A stretch of DNA of 64,000 nucleotides. Source: Tubulanus polymorphus (lineage: Eukaryota > Nemertea > Palaeonemertea > Tubulaniformes > Tubulanidae). A program made the position numbers and the translations under genes. Under the pieces are notes generated by a model. The model was not told where the DNA came from, did not search any database, and saw nothing but the letters and a program-made list of their open reading frames with translations. The DNA is taken from assembly GCF_964204645.1 (NCBI RefSeq), contig NC_134028.1, positions 2,108,001-2,172,000 of the forward strand, written 5' to 3'. Below are positions 1 through 12,792 of the stretch, one piece after another (position 1 is the first letter of the stretch; every line of letters starts with the position of its first letter).

Positions 1-2219
1 TGGACCTATTCTCATTTAAATTCTCTGAAACATCGATGTTTTGACAGTCTAAGATGTCAAAACAATAATATTCACTGTCACACTCTGAGAAGTCAAAGTA
101 ATACATTCTTCGGTAAGGGGTGTTATTTTAGTGAAAATCCATGATCTAAAGGTCATTCTTAAGGGGTGATTACTAAGTATTCACAAACAAATTCAGACGG
201 CATTAATCATCTATATAATTAGAAAATTAGACATATTGTCTGAGCCTTTGAGACCGTTTCGATGGGTGTTTGATAAATGTCCCTTGCCGAGTTCATCGTG
301 GGTCCTGAGGCCTGCGTTTACTCGTTATCGACTTGTTTCGTTGAGACCCTTCCACAAGATTCAGCGATATACTTCCACAAAAAACCGCGCATCAGTAAAA
401 TGAAAGTCGTGCAGTGATTTGCTGGAAATGATCGAATGACTTTTTGCATTCAATCTTATCCGAGCATCTGTACAAATATTCGAGTAGTGATTGAGATTTT
501 CGGTTGACAGATCATCAGATCGTTTGGAGATTCTGAATCATAATTATGTATATGAATAAAGCAGCTTTTCGCCGTGCCCGCCGGGAACCTGTAGCGTAGC
601 GGCTTTCTGATAGATACACGCCGTGTTAGGAGCGCATCAATTAAGGTTTGTCGAGTGGAAAAAATAGATGTGAGAAATGTCCTGTGTCTGGAGCTGTTCA
701 GACGGAATGTATGATCACCACGCTGTTTGATAATGTGACTCTGCCAGCTCCGATTCGCACAAGACACTTTTCAGCTTATCCGGATCCTGCATTTTACTAC
801 GACATTATATTATGAAAAATTCATATGTAACATTGCAAATTTCTTTATCATATAATTTAATTTTGAAATGTAAAATAAATTCATTCATTCATTCATTCAT
901 AAGCCATGGAACTAAAGTCACAGACAAGTAAACCGAACAATGATACTCAAAGACAGTTATGCACTGCGCTTTTTTCTTATGAAGGATTTCCATAGCTATC
1001 ACGCGCAACCAATGAACAGAATTTTAATGTAGGCCGATCTCGCAGCTTCAGTGCACTGTAGACTAGACTGTGACATGTCTAGCTCGTTCTGTTTCTGCGG
1101 GATTACCATCATTGCAATTAAAAATCTGAAGTCAATCGCTGCAGTCTTTTTCGTGATGCTCGCACTGCACGAGTATATAATTGAATTTAATTATAACCTA
1201 GGATATTTAACAGCAATCAAAACCTGCGTGTTGCGTGACTGGTTTTTCTCATGTAGCTTCCGCAATCGTCCACTTCGCGGGGATCAGCCGACTGAGCATG
1301 AAGACCGAGTAATCAATCACCGGAAAACAATCAAGCTAGCACCGAACCGGTGAAATGGTGATGAGAAATTGTCCTCTATACACATCACAACATGCTGTTA
1401 ATAGATCGGTACTTTCATCGCCTCCGTGATTCATACCAACGCAATATCATTGTTAATGTCGTTGTTTATTGGCCAGAAAAACAGTTCAACGAGACACCAG
1501 AGAAAGAAGACTTCATTGGGCGCAAAGTGAAACCTTCATCGAAGATTGATAAGGCGTATTTTCGGTGATCCAGTCATAATTAGGGTATATAGAGTAAATT
1601 GAACAAGATGGCCGAACACCAGTCCGCATATATATTGCTTCTGATATCTAACATCCAGTTGGTAATGTAAAGTATTCAATGCCACACCTCGGTAAACATG
1701 ACGTATATGAAGATATATGTTATTCTTCTCATCTGGTTCATCTTATGAGGTATTTATGCACCTGGTGACATAAGGTTCTATCGTTAATTCAAAATGGCGG
1801 AAGTTTGATGACGATTCTTTCGTAGAAAACAGCGCTGATTTGACAGATAACACTAAAACTACTAATCATATCTGAAATATCGACAACGTGGATAGATGAA
1901 TAAATAGTTTGCTTTGCCTTTTAAGGTACAAGCTTTCGGCATACGCTGAACTCGGCTAGATATATGTATAAATCCTCGGTCTCCGGGGTGCGCTCTGTGA
2001 ATTAAGATATCTTGTTCATTTTCCGCTAGCCATGGGTCACGAGACCCAGGAGGTTTCGCCTTGCATTATCATCTATCACTAACGGTCGGTATATGTAGAT
2101 ATACGCTATAGCAGCACCGACCATCTCAAACCTAAGACTAACACGCCTATAACTAACCTAAAACTGTCAATGAAGGACACAGATTTGTTTTGTTAAGTAG
2201 AGAATTCGATATTCGGTTG
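1..2219. other. no gene recognised
   Basis: Non-coding by eye. It holds an ATTC tetranucleotide run near 880-900. Short open frames exist on both strands without recognisable domains or splice context. Confidence 0.6.
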
Positions 2220-2228
2220 GTGTTTTCA

Positions 2229-2567
2229 CATCCTCCCTCTGCAGGGACTCGAACCTGATGGCATCGCTACACTCAGCCACGGCACGAACCCCTGCATCAG
2301 TAGACCGGGTGCGCAGGTACATGCGCAGCTTTCCGAACGAAAACTGGCGGCACCAATCAGATTGCTCGTTGTATAATCGTTGAGGCAAATTTCAAGGAAG
2401 AACTATAAATGGGAAAACCCGGGCTAAAATAAAACGGGATTTCTGATTGGCTAAAAATCACATCATCTGAACTGCGCATGTATCTGCGCACACGGTCGAT
2501 TATGGCAGGGTTTCGTGCCGCGGCAATCTCGAGGCCATCAGGTTCGAATCCCTGCCGGGGGAGGATG
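2229..2567 (-). mobile_element. 339-bp Mutator-like non-autonomous transposon, copy 1
   Basis: Starts CATCCTCCC and ends GGGAGGATG, with imperfect terminal inverted repeats of about 105 bp. It is flanked by a perfect 9-bp direct repeat GTGTTTTCA (2220-2228 and 2568-2576). Long inverted repeats and a 9-bp target duplication fit Mutator-like MITEs (family knowledge). Each inverted repeat contains a tRNA-B-box-like core (GGTTCGAATCC / GGACTCGAACC). No transposase is encoded. Strand is arbitrary: opposite to the copy at 27,187. Confidence 0.8.
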
Positions 2568-3335
2568 GTGTTTTCAATGAATGTGGCAGGACATCATCTT
2601 ATAGTGTCTCATCAGTTTAAGTAGATCTGCTAGAACTTGCAGAACAGACACTTAACGTGAAATGGATTTACAACACGAGCCATAAGTTCTCGGGCATCAC
2701 ACAATTCCCTTCCTTGTCCTTCTCTCTCACCTTAGTGACGTGTTCAGTGATCGATTACTGACCCTGAAACTATACCACAAAACAACGGAAAACATCGCGC
2801 ATCGCTAGTTATCAAATTAATAAATGGAAATGTCAAAATTCTTCGCGCGAAGATAATGGAACGGTCGTCGATGTGAAATTAGAACTGGAAGCTCCGCACA
2901 GCGCGACGAACGACGTTCTTTTCATTCCACGTAATGTTGTTGAAATCTATCATTTTCAACTTTCTAATAGTCACTTGAACATTTCACACGATTTCATCGA
3001 ATCGAGAAATTCAAGCCCGATTTACGACGTGTCGGAAGAAGTTATCATTTTCTTTAATCGCGCGCATGGTGCGTACCATGCCGTGACTGGTCGGGTTTGG
3101 TTTGAGAACATCATAAATTAACTCTGAATTCGTTTATATATTCAGCAGATTGCATATATGGATTGTAGATTTGCGACCATCGCAGCGGAGTAGCATATAT
3201 CTACCAACTTCCGTAGATTCTACAAGACTCGAAATTCGCTATTCAGTCAGATTGTAACAGTTTTGGCAAATAAAAACCCGCTTTCCACAAATTAGAAATC
3301 GAAAGCAAGATCTTTTATTCAGAAATTCTAAAACG

Positions 3336-3372
3336 GAGATCATGAAGTTTCGAACACTCACATCCTCATCAG
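3336..3372 (-). ncRNA. degenerate hammerhead-like motif
   Basis: On the minus strand, CTGATGAG, a short stem II and CGAAAC occur in hammerhead order, followed by gatctcc that can pair with gagatc upstream. The cleavage-site triplet reads ATC rather than GTC and stem III is poor, so activity is doubtful. Confidence 0.35.
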
Positions 3373-3780
3373 GTTCGACGATGACGACGATCTCTAGTTA
3401 AACAGTTCGAAATGTCAAGTCCTTTCGTTTTGAAAAATAAATCTTGCTTTTAACTCTTAAATCTGTACATACTGGGTGAGTCATATCATATCATCTACTC
3501 TCCACAAGGTTGGTTATTCTACTATTTTGTAGATCTATTTTACGTCATGATTTAAACGCATGGATCGGAAATAAATCTTTTTAAAATAGCGAACCGACGG
3601 TATATATTTCTAATCTAGTAATGGTGCTTCGATTGATTGTCGTTGTCACGAGCTGGTTTCGGTAATGGTTAATCAGTTAACAGCAGATCAACGCTAAGGT
3701 TTGATAGATTAAGCTAGGTTTGGAATTCCACCTGCGCGTGACAGCCGCCTGGCTCGTTTATTACGATCATCACCTCAACC

Positions 3781-3803
3781 TCCGCCGCCGCCGCCGCCGC
3801 CGC
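3781..3803 (+). repeat. CCG microsatellite
   Basis: Seven uninterrupted CCG triplets in otherwise mixed non-coding sequence. Confidence 0.9.
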
Positions 3804-6012
3804 AAAACAGAACGACGCTCAATTTTGCCGATGAAGCGAAATCTCGCGAGAGCGCCTTTCAAAACAGTAAAGACGATGTTCGATCGTACGGATGTTTAAT
3901 TTAATTATGTCAATCGTTTGATGGATGAATGGAACGAAAGAGAGCAAAAACTACTCTGCTGTTAAGCACATAATTGTGTATCGAGTAAGAGAAAAGACGA
4001 TTGTTTAAAAATGGCGCAACTGATTGTTTATAATTGATTAAACACTCAAAATGCACCGGAAAACCTAAAAATGCACATTTCCCCATATTCTTGAAACGAC
4101 GTTCGTTAATACTCGGATCAATTCAATTGAAATCTTTGGTACTTTTCAAGTTCTGATGTGTCATTATTTTTTTCGATGTTATCCGCGATTGCTGCAGTTT
4201 AGGTTACATCTATTCTTATCCAATATTCGATCTAGACTGCCGGGATAACGGTCTTATACGCGGTGGATTGGAAACTTCAGCTAAACACCGAACCTCCTAT
4301 TGGTTTTAATATCATATCGCAACTTAAGAAAAAAACTTGATTAATAGTAGGTATCATTTCGCCAGAACTGATCGGGTGAAATCTTTTACGAGGTGATACG
4401 TTGTGAAATGAAACAGTCTGCAGTCAATAGCTATACACTACCGTCAGAAATATAACGCCCAACGTTTGCATTAAACATATTGTTCAATGTGGCGACTGGA
4501 CACTGAATATGCGGTAATTATGCGTCGTCAAATGTATTCTATTATATGATTTATGGGCAAACGTGCCGATATAATACACATTTTCTGCGCTTTGTAACGC
4601 TCCACTCGCAATACTGTATAATCATGTGCAATAAAACTTTCGAGTCTGAAGCATATCGCGATATATATCAAAATGAAGTCATGGTTTTCATCAAACGAGT
4701 AATAAGTAATGAGTTCATATAAAAATAGTGTTAAAATCAACCGTCGCGTGGACGGTGGAGCTTTAAATATAGAGCACGTGGTGTAGAGTAAGGCCTGAAA
4801 GATTGTTTTCATGAATCGGAACCGAAATTTCCAATTATTTACTTAGATGTTTAAAAAAAATTCTGTAAATTCGTCCGATCATCGAACTATCTGTACTTCG
4901 ATGTCTGATTTCAAAATAAAACTTCCTATTTCGTTTCGGACAGGTGTGGTGGGTTTATAAGTGACACCTAATCAAATCGAAACTAACGATCGAATAGATA
5001 AGATGGGCAACCGAAATGTGAAGATCAAGATTGGAGGCCTCGCGCTAAAGAGTTCGCCCCATTTGTCATCCACGTGAAGATGCAACATCGACAGTACTAC
5101 AGATAAATCTAGGTTGCAGAGTTGTTTTCAATTCGATTTCATTTCTTCATTTCGTCGTGATAACTGAATTCGGCACACTCGCGATCGACAACTATCCAGC
5201 CGTTAGTAATGCCGATATTAACATTCAGACGCTGGCAAATTACTTCACATTTTATAAAAACGGTCACTCGCGCGTGAGAAATTCAAACTCGCATGATTCT
5301 TTCCGAAGACAAATGACGTATTCGCTCGACGCCGACTCATCCTAACACACTGTGCATTCAACCTCAGTCTCCTCATGAATTCTACATTTCACGTATGCAG
5401 TATAGATTCTCTTCGTAACCATTTTTCTGTTGCTTAGAGTAGTTAATGATGCCGAACTCATTTTTCTTCATTCATCTACGCGTGTTTGCTTTTGCTATTA
5501 TACAAAAAAAAAATATGAAGAAAAACGAACGCGAAAGTTTTGCGCAATGTTTGATTTGCATCTCATACGGTTAGTGTCTAAACGCTGAGATTAATGTTGA
5601 TTATTTTAGAATTGCAGCAGAAAAACCAGCTATTAATCAAACAGAGAATTATATATCGATTTCCCAGTGGACATGACAAATGAGATGCCATTTAAAAAAA
5701 TGACTTGCCTGAAAGGCTTCAGGGTGAGCATAGTTACCGCGAGTTGAAATAGGACTGTCTGCAGGAGGTTGTCAGATCGGTTATTTATTGTGCTCTTCAG
5801 ACTAGACAAATCTGTCCGCTCTTAACAGATTTAATCTCGTCACCAATTGCTTTAAATCGTTCAGACCAAGTTCCACCGTTGACCGTGAATTCATTTCTAA
5901 TAATATGCAACACCTCAGAGTGACAGAAATAGTACGTATGTAACTGTCTTTAATGTAGTATATCAAATTACAGGCTCACCACATCAGCTCATATATCTAA
6001 TAGATTTTCAAT

Positions 6013-6053
6013 GATATACGATATGCGATATACGATATACGATATACGATATA
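6013..6053 (+). repeat. ACGATAT microsatellite
   Basis: About five copies of a 7-bp unit (cgatata), one with a substitution. Confidence 0.85.
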
Positions 6054-6504
6054 TGAAAATATTCTTCAATTTATCAGAAAAACGTTTCTGCGAGATAATA
6101 TGAAGAAGGTGACATCAGTGTTAATGGTTATGAAATATATCTATTGATATATGATTCAATATTCAAGGCTACACGAATGAACGTTACCTGAGTTTACACC
6201 TGATATCACTGTTCAGGATAGTCGGTCAAGTTGATGTCACAATGTAGACAAATTGGATTACCCCCATCCGTAACTCGATCACAAGCCAAGAAAAAAATGT
6301 CCTTCGTCCTAATAAGATACCTGCTGACTTGAATCATAGTTGAAACGAGTGCCCTATCTATATATATATTTATAATTCTCACACGAAAATCGACAATCGG
6401 GGATACGACACCGTTAATGACATTTGTTCACTAGAATTAAGTGTAGAAATCTTGACATTTACATTTCATCTTCTATCGTTATTCCATCCTCGAACAAACC
6501 TACC

Positions 6505-6622
6505 AACCTTACCCCATCCCTCGCAAACATCCAGGTCTACCAACCCTTCTCCCCGCAAAAATCCAGGTCTACCAACCTTTTACCCCCTCGCAAATATCCT
6601 GGTCAAACAACCCTTCCCTAAG
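6505..6622 (+). repeat. degenerate minisatellite
   Basis: About three imperfect copies of a near-38-bp, C-rich unit around aatccaggtctaccaaccct, a few hundred bases before the 40-bp array. Confidence 0.7.
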
Positions 6623-6940
6623 AACCTACCTCAGAATATGCGATTTCAGAAATCTTTAGTTATAAAACTGGGTAATTGTGGCATATTGATGGCGTATGCG
6701 TCTAGATCGTGATCATGCTATCAAAATTCGAGAAACCGTGCACCACTTAATGTTTGTTTCCAAATCCTGGACTCCAGATTCTCTGAGATAAATCCTACTG
6801 TAATTGGAACGATTGGCGGCGGAGTCGAGGTGAAATTGTCGTCGAAAACTTGTCGATGTTAATCTCGATTGAGATGAATTATCTAAAAGTCGGTCGTTCT
6901 CCGATATATTTAGAAAAAAACACCCGACAGAGACAAATAC

Positions 6941-7540
6941 AGAGGAACCCCTTACAACCTCTCGTTTAACCACGAGTTTCAGAGGAACCCCTTACAATCT
7001 CTTGTTTAACCACGAGTTTCAGAGGAACCCCTTACAATCTCTCGTTTAACCACGAGTTTCAGAGGAACCCCTTACAATATCTCGTTTAACCACGAGTTTC
7101 AGAGGAACCCCTTACAACCTCTCGTTTAACCACGAGTTTCAGAGGAACCCCTTACAATCTCTCGTTTAACCACGAGTTTCAGAGGAACCCCTTACAATCT
7201 CTCGTTTAACCACGAGTTTCAGAGGAACCCCTTACAACCTCTCGTTTAACCACGAGTTTCAGAGGAACCCCTTACAATATCTCGTTTAACCACGAGTTTC
7301 AGAGGAACCCCTTACAACCTCTCGTTTAACCACGAGTTTCAGAGGAACCCCTTACAATATCTCGTTTAACCACGAGTTTCAGAGGAACCCCTTACAATCT
7401 CTCGTTTAACCACGAGTTTCAGAGGAACCCCTTACAATCTCTCGTTTATCCACGAGTTTCAGAGGAACCCCTTACAATCTCTCGTTTAACCACGAGTTTC
7501 AGAGGAACCCCTTACAATCTCTCGTTTAACCACGAGTTTC
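6941..7540 (+). repeat. tandem array, 15 x 40 bp
   Basis: Exactly 15 head-to-tail copies of a 40-bp unit starting agaggaaccccttacaa, with no spacers. Each unit contains a small inverted repeat (CTCGT-ttaacc-ACGAG). Copies differ mostly at one dinucleotide (caatct, caacct or caatat) and by isolated substitutions in copies 2 and 13. Not CRISPR: there are no spacers. Confidence 0.95.
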
Positions 7541-10500
7541 ATATTTTGTTTGAATTTACGAATTCATTCGAACAATTTTCAATCGTTCTAACATACAACC
7601 GACACTTAAAGTTTTTTGGTCTCTTCTTTAACAAGATGTTATTCGGAATTCTATGGAATTCTATGGTCTCTGCCAATGTCCGAGGAGTCGTTTTCTTTTT
7701 CAAATCAAACAACCTCAAACTGTCTTATATATCTATATTTACATTGCCAGTAAAGTGATACTTCATACAGCGAACTAACGGAAAACTGAACCTGGATAAG
7801 AATCTGCCGGTGGTTTATCAATAATGACATGTTAGTCACTTCAGAGCCGTTTTAATGGCATTTGAGTCTCCTCAGCCTTTTCCATTAACGCTACCGCCCT
7901 TTCACATCGCGGTCAGTAAACATAACCAAACAGGAACAACGGGTAATTGCGACATAAAAAGGTCATCTAAAGTATGACAGCAACTATTACTTTTCAATAA
8001 ACCTCTGTCGATGACTTTGTAAAAAGGAGCTGTCAAAAAGAATATTACTTTCCTAGTTTTCTCAACAAGGAAAGCATTTGTATAAAGCTTTCTATCTGGG
8101 CCTCGGACAGAAATAGGGCGTATATACTTTTTAAATAGCATGGCCTGGGTATGTGGTTTAGATTTGCTATGAATGTTTTGAAATTGAAACCGATTATGAT
8201 CCGGGCTGTGGATATGATGTAGTAATGCAATAATTGAGTTCATCATCGAAGCAGTGGAGGATATGAATATTACAGGTTTCTGTCACATCATGTCTCATTA
8301 AAATAGTTAGATAGATCAGTGCAGGGTAACGCCTAATGCAAACTATGATTAGGGATCATTAATCGATCGTTTCAACAGAAATGTCGGTATTTATACCAGA
8401 ACTTCAACTGACAACGCCTGTAATAGCAGTATAGAGCAGGCACAGGTCACATACTCAAGGTGGCATATCGACGGTTCGGTTGGAAATCAATTACTGGTGT
8501 CGTGTCAGGTTACCGAAACTGAAACATCCCCGGGGAAAATTGTCCAAGATTCGCCATCGGCACGGTTAGCGTGGTAGAAACACTCTAGACGCCATTACCG
8601 TGGTTCACGATACGACAGAAAGGAAGAGCTGATCGGGAGGGACAAACGACACTCATTACCAAATTCGTGCATTTACATATCGATACACCAATAAATAGAT
8701 TAGCGAGGCTGGGAGTTGTTGAGAACATCGACGTCCTTGTGAAACCATTGAATATGGAATTCTTTCCACAAACTATACGGATTAGAATGCGGGAACCTTC
8801 AAAGCGATCTGGCCATTGCAGCACATCTTGAAAAAATATTTCGTTGGAATTGGTTTCGTTGGAATTTCGTTTAAATCGAATCACGATAAACCGAAATTGA
8901 AATTATAAACTGCAACGGGTTTTACACTGGTGGTGTAACGATCAACGGAAGAATGGAAATAGGAATGTCAGATATAAGATGGAAATGGCTACTTAAGATA
9001 ACAACGTTGGATACAATCATGTGATCTTACTATGTAACGGCATACCAGAGACGAAGAGAAGAATATAACCAGGCCTTAAATACCGTATCGCTCTTTTTAT
9101 TGAAATCTATCACGCCAAACGCCACTCGAAATGCAAATTGCTCGTAGATGAGGCATCAAAGAATAAAATCTAATTCATTTCGCAGTAATGCCATCCCATT
9201 CTCGATGAAAAATAGCGCATTTAACCCAGCAACGCTGCAGCTTATGGAACTTAAACCGAAATTGCTCGTTAGATTGAAAAAGTATCGATGAGACGTCAAG
9301 AGCCCGTACCACGAGTTATGATGGATTTTTGACATTTAATAATATGTCAATTCGCTACGTGTAACTCGCTTAGAATTAGCTACTTTTCACGCCCTTCCGT
9401 GCTTGCAAATATCGCTTATACGTCGCCTTTATATTTCAGTATAGGCCATGTTCCACGGCGTCCGTCTGAAGAACATGAACTTCTTGAGTGTCGTTGTAGA
9501 AGTTCGCTTACACTTCTATGGTGTCGTTGAGAAATCTGAAATAAACTAATCACATATACGCGGTATGACAGAACGCGCGCGCCCTGTAGGTACCTTTTTT
9601 ATGAACACTCCCATGCTAAGACTGATATCAATCACTTTTTTCCTGAAGGCGTCATGGATATAATTGTTAGCGTCGTCAGCTGTCAAAACAAAGCCTATTC
9701 TTCACCGTCTATCGCTTACAGGGTCTTCAGCAAACATAATTCACTTAATAAGTACCTCATCCGTTTTATGTAAGGTTCTGTTACGACCAAGGACTTATCA
9801 TGTCCGGTAAGCTCCGTGCATATCTTTCTTATATTGACACCGAACTGTCAATTGTAATCGAGATAACGTTGACAAAAATAAGCACTTTCTCGTTATTTTC
9901 CCGCTTTTTTCGCCAGGCTCTGTATACAGAATTGTTCAGAAACTTGCTAACTACGAACATGGTTTTCGCTATTGAGCTGAACGGTCCAATAGAGTAGTTA
10001 GTCCATTGGCCCCCTACTTTGTTTGTTTTCTTCCGCGCCAGTCATGTCAGGAATGTTATCGTGTTTGATTTAAATTGATTACTAATAACTGTACCGGAGA
10101 ATCGCCCGCAACGTGAAATATGCAATATTTCTTGCGAATGATGATGATTGCGGAAAGAAATGCAATAATCTTGTTGGTCGTTACGTTGATATTCTATACA
10201 TCCATCTCAATCGAGTTTATTACATATATGAATTAACTAAGTAAGCAATGATAAGATATTATGAAGTAAATCTTTTGATTATAAACTGTTACTTGCCATT
10301 ACAGGAGAGTTACTGATAAGTTTACTGATAAGTTTGGAGTACTTGGGAATTCTAGGCCTACACAAGTATTTGACTTCTGTATCTGTCGACGCTATCTATA
10401 ATCAACCTTTTCCAAGGTTACTTTGGTGGTTGACTGCATCGCCCTGTACGTGCTCTAGACTCGGAACTACAAATCCAGATACGAATGAATAATTCTAGAA

Positions 10501-11164
10501 TGAAACAAAATCACTTCCACACTAAAACCGCTGCGTAACAGCTTTGAAAGCAACATACGTCGCAGTTTATTAGATGCATCAATGGGATAGGATATGGCGC
10601 ATTCCCTTTTCCTTAAAAACTACCATAAAAACCATTAAAGACAGCTGGCTCTGCTAAAACGCATTCGTCGAGGAGAAAAATCAATTAGAAATGTTCTTCT
10701 ACAATTTTAACGGTGGCCTTATTCCGTTACTAACTGACCTGATAGAATGACGTTTTCTTCTACTATAATGTTCATTGGATTTTACTCTTAATGCAATATG
10801 TTCGTTCGACCGTTAAGCAGTTCCCACTCTAGATCCGGGGTATCAACTGGCATTTTCGAGACATAACACGCTGTTAATGTATTATGTGCCGTTATTTGCA
10901 TTGCTGTTGCTTGACAAATGGTAAAAATGTCGACATCTCGAAGAAGGAGAGGGATTACGACCAGAACGTTTCTAGCCATGAGCGGATATTATCTAGGACT
11001 GTACTGACGTACTAAGCCGGACCCAACACCACGTTGAGCCGCGTCGTAGGCGCTAGATATTAAAAGGATTTCGGCCAATGAAATTACGTACGTGAACGGA
11101 TATTATTGCCACCAGCGCCATCTCTTTTTCAATATGGTCGCCGTTTCTTTGCTACGAAATAGCA

Positions 11165-11390
11165 TCATGGGCGAACTTCGGTTATCAGAGTTAGAGTCGA
11201 CTACTTGCAAGCCGAGTGAAACTGAAATTCAATCAATCAATTCGAGTCGGAACTATAGTCCGCCACTGAGCACGGTCGCTGTGGACTAGACCTAGTTCCA
11301 AGATGGCCGACACATGGAAACTGTAGGGCGTTCGGTCATTAGTTTCACTACTAGTCGACTTACTATGAAAACCGAAGTTCGCAGTGGCTG
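11165..11390 (+). repeat. dispersed repeat family member 1
   Basis: Shares gagcacggtcgctgtgg, ttccaagatggccgacac and actagtcgactta with 17,200-17,345, and gcgaacttcggttatc plus gtcggaactatag, inverted, with 41,930-42,015. No protein recognised; likely an unclassified dispersed repeat. Confidence 0.55.
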
Positions 11391-12724
11391 CATCTACCTG
11401 CAGTGTCGTTTTGCTTATAGTCTAATCATGTATGAGGTGATCCAGACGATTGGAGAGCTGACAACTATTTTGGTCACTCCATTTACGTCTAATACAGGAA
11501 ATGAGTGGAGCATAGTGATGTTGAAGAACGGTATGCGTCGAAATAAGGAAGAAAGTGATTCAAAATGCATCTTTCCAGATTAAGATGGACAGCAAAGAGG
11601 GTTACTACCAGTTCCATTGTCACAAAGGAACCACGAACCTGCAATTATCGTTACCACGGCGAAAATATCACGCGTCCTCATCGGTCAGAATAATCTAACC
11701 TGTGCCGTTTCAACGGATGGCAAGGTAGTTATGCAGTCAGCTAACGAGCGCGGTTAATATACCAACCTAGAAACCAACTACAAACAGCTACGCGCACGGT
11801 CTTTCCGCCTTAGACTTTTCCGCGCTCTGTCATTAGCGTTTTTCTACTTGTTTCCCGGCGTAAATCAGCTTCCCGAACGACTGAATTAAACATGACGTTG
11901 ACACGGCAGTGACATCAGCCGCCGAAAGACGCCCCTCATCCGGTCCATAGATTGGATTTGTTTTTCAAAAATAACCCAACGAGTCGTAAATATCTATTCT
12001 TACATTCACGAATATATGGTGAAACTTAGCGTCTTTTGGGTGTTATGCAAAATAGATATATTATATTCTTATATTGTAGTATACTTGATTTGTCTGAACT
12101 CGCTGTCGTCATAAGTTAACTTAATTAGATCTAATCATTCTGACCATAAATAGATATATATTCATAGACAACGCATAGATAAATCCGAAGACGGCATTAA
12201 GTAAATCATGTCCGCTTCCTTCATCGCAAATCGCTCGATCAAAGCACCTTTCTAATTAATCTCCCGCTAACATATAGCTTAAGCCATCCGGACTTTGTCC
12301 GTGTCAAATTATCTGACGGAAGAAATAGATAAGTCGCTTCTGAGATAGAAGCAGTATAACAGTCCGTCCACGAAGATAATCACTAAATCCTGAAGGCTTA
12401 ATTGATTGTAAATTGCATTAATTACCTGCGAATATATCAAACTAACGCCACATACGCATTTTTGTATAATAGGGACGTATTTTGGGTGTTGTGTTCAAAG
12501 TTACGATGTGACATCGAATGTTTACTGTTTCACGGGAGGTCGAGTCACCGATACCCGGCCAAGACTCGTTTGTCGGATCTTATCTTCAGGCCACCTGAGA
12601 TCCACGATCTTTTTAAACCGAATGCCTAATTCATTTGATGCATACATCCCTGTTCATTGGCTACGACCTTACGATAGGTCGTAAGCACACTTTAGGCCAC
12701 ACCAATCCGCCTCGGCAAGTGATT

Positions 12725-12792
12725 TCGATGGTCTAGCGGTTAGTGCTGGCCTAGGACAACATCGGTAGCGTGTTCGAGTCCCTCTTTAAAGA
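12725..12792 (+). repeat. tRNA-like fragment (SINE head or tRNA pseudogene)
   Basis: An A-box-like TGGTCTAGCGGTTAG and a B-box-like GTTCGAGTCCC are correctly spaced, but acceptor and T stems do not pair, so this is not a working tRNA gene. Confidence 0.4.

Larger units (their letters stand above)
2577..6504. other. no gene recognised
   Basis: Only the CCG and ACGATAT microsatellites and one degenerate hammerhead-like motif stand out. Could be intergenic or a long 5' intron. Confidence 0.6.

Noticed and set aside
280-418. FIVGPEAC-like stretch resembling the GPE-C segment expected just before the first visible cyclase exon
   Set aside because: Lacks the AWN-P continuation and would need a 25-kb intron; probably chance.
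1051-1353. Open frame with NLGYLTAIK, reminiscent of the N-terminal receptor guanylate cyclase motif
   Set aside because: Only about seven residues match, the following residues do not continue the domain, and no convincing donor leads towards the exon at 25,810.
6941-7540. CRISPR array
   Set aside because: Units are contiguous with no spacers, and the window is eukaryotic.
7902-8246. 114-residue minus-strand open frame
   Set aside because: No recognisable domain, no splice or promoter context; consistent with chance.
12725-12792. Functional tRNA gene
   Set aside because: A and B boxes are present but acceptor and T stems do not pair.
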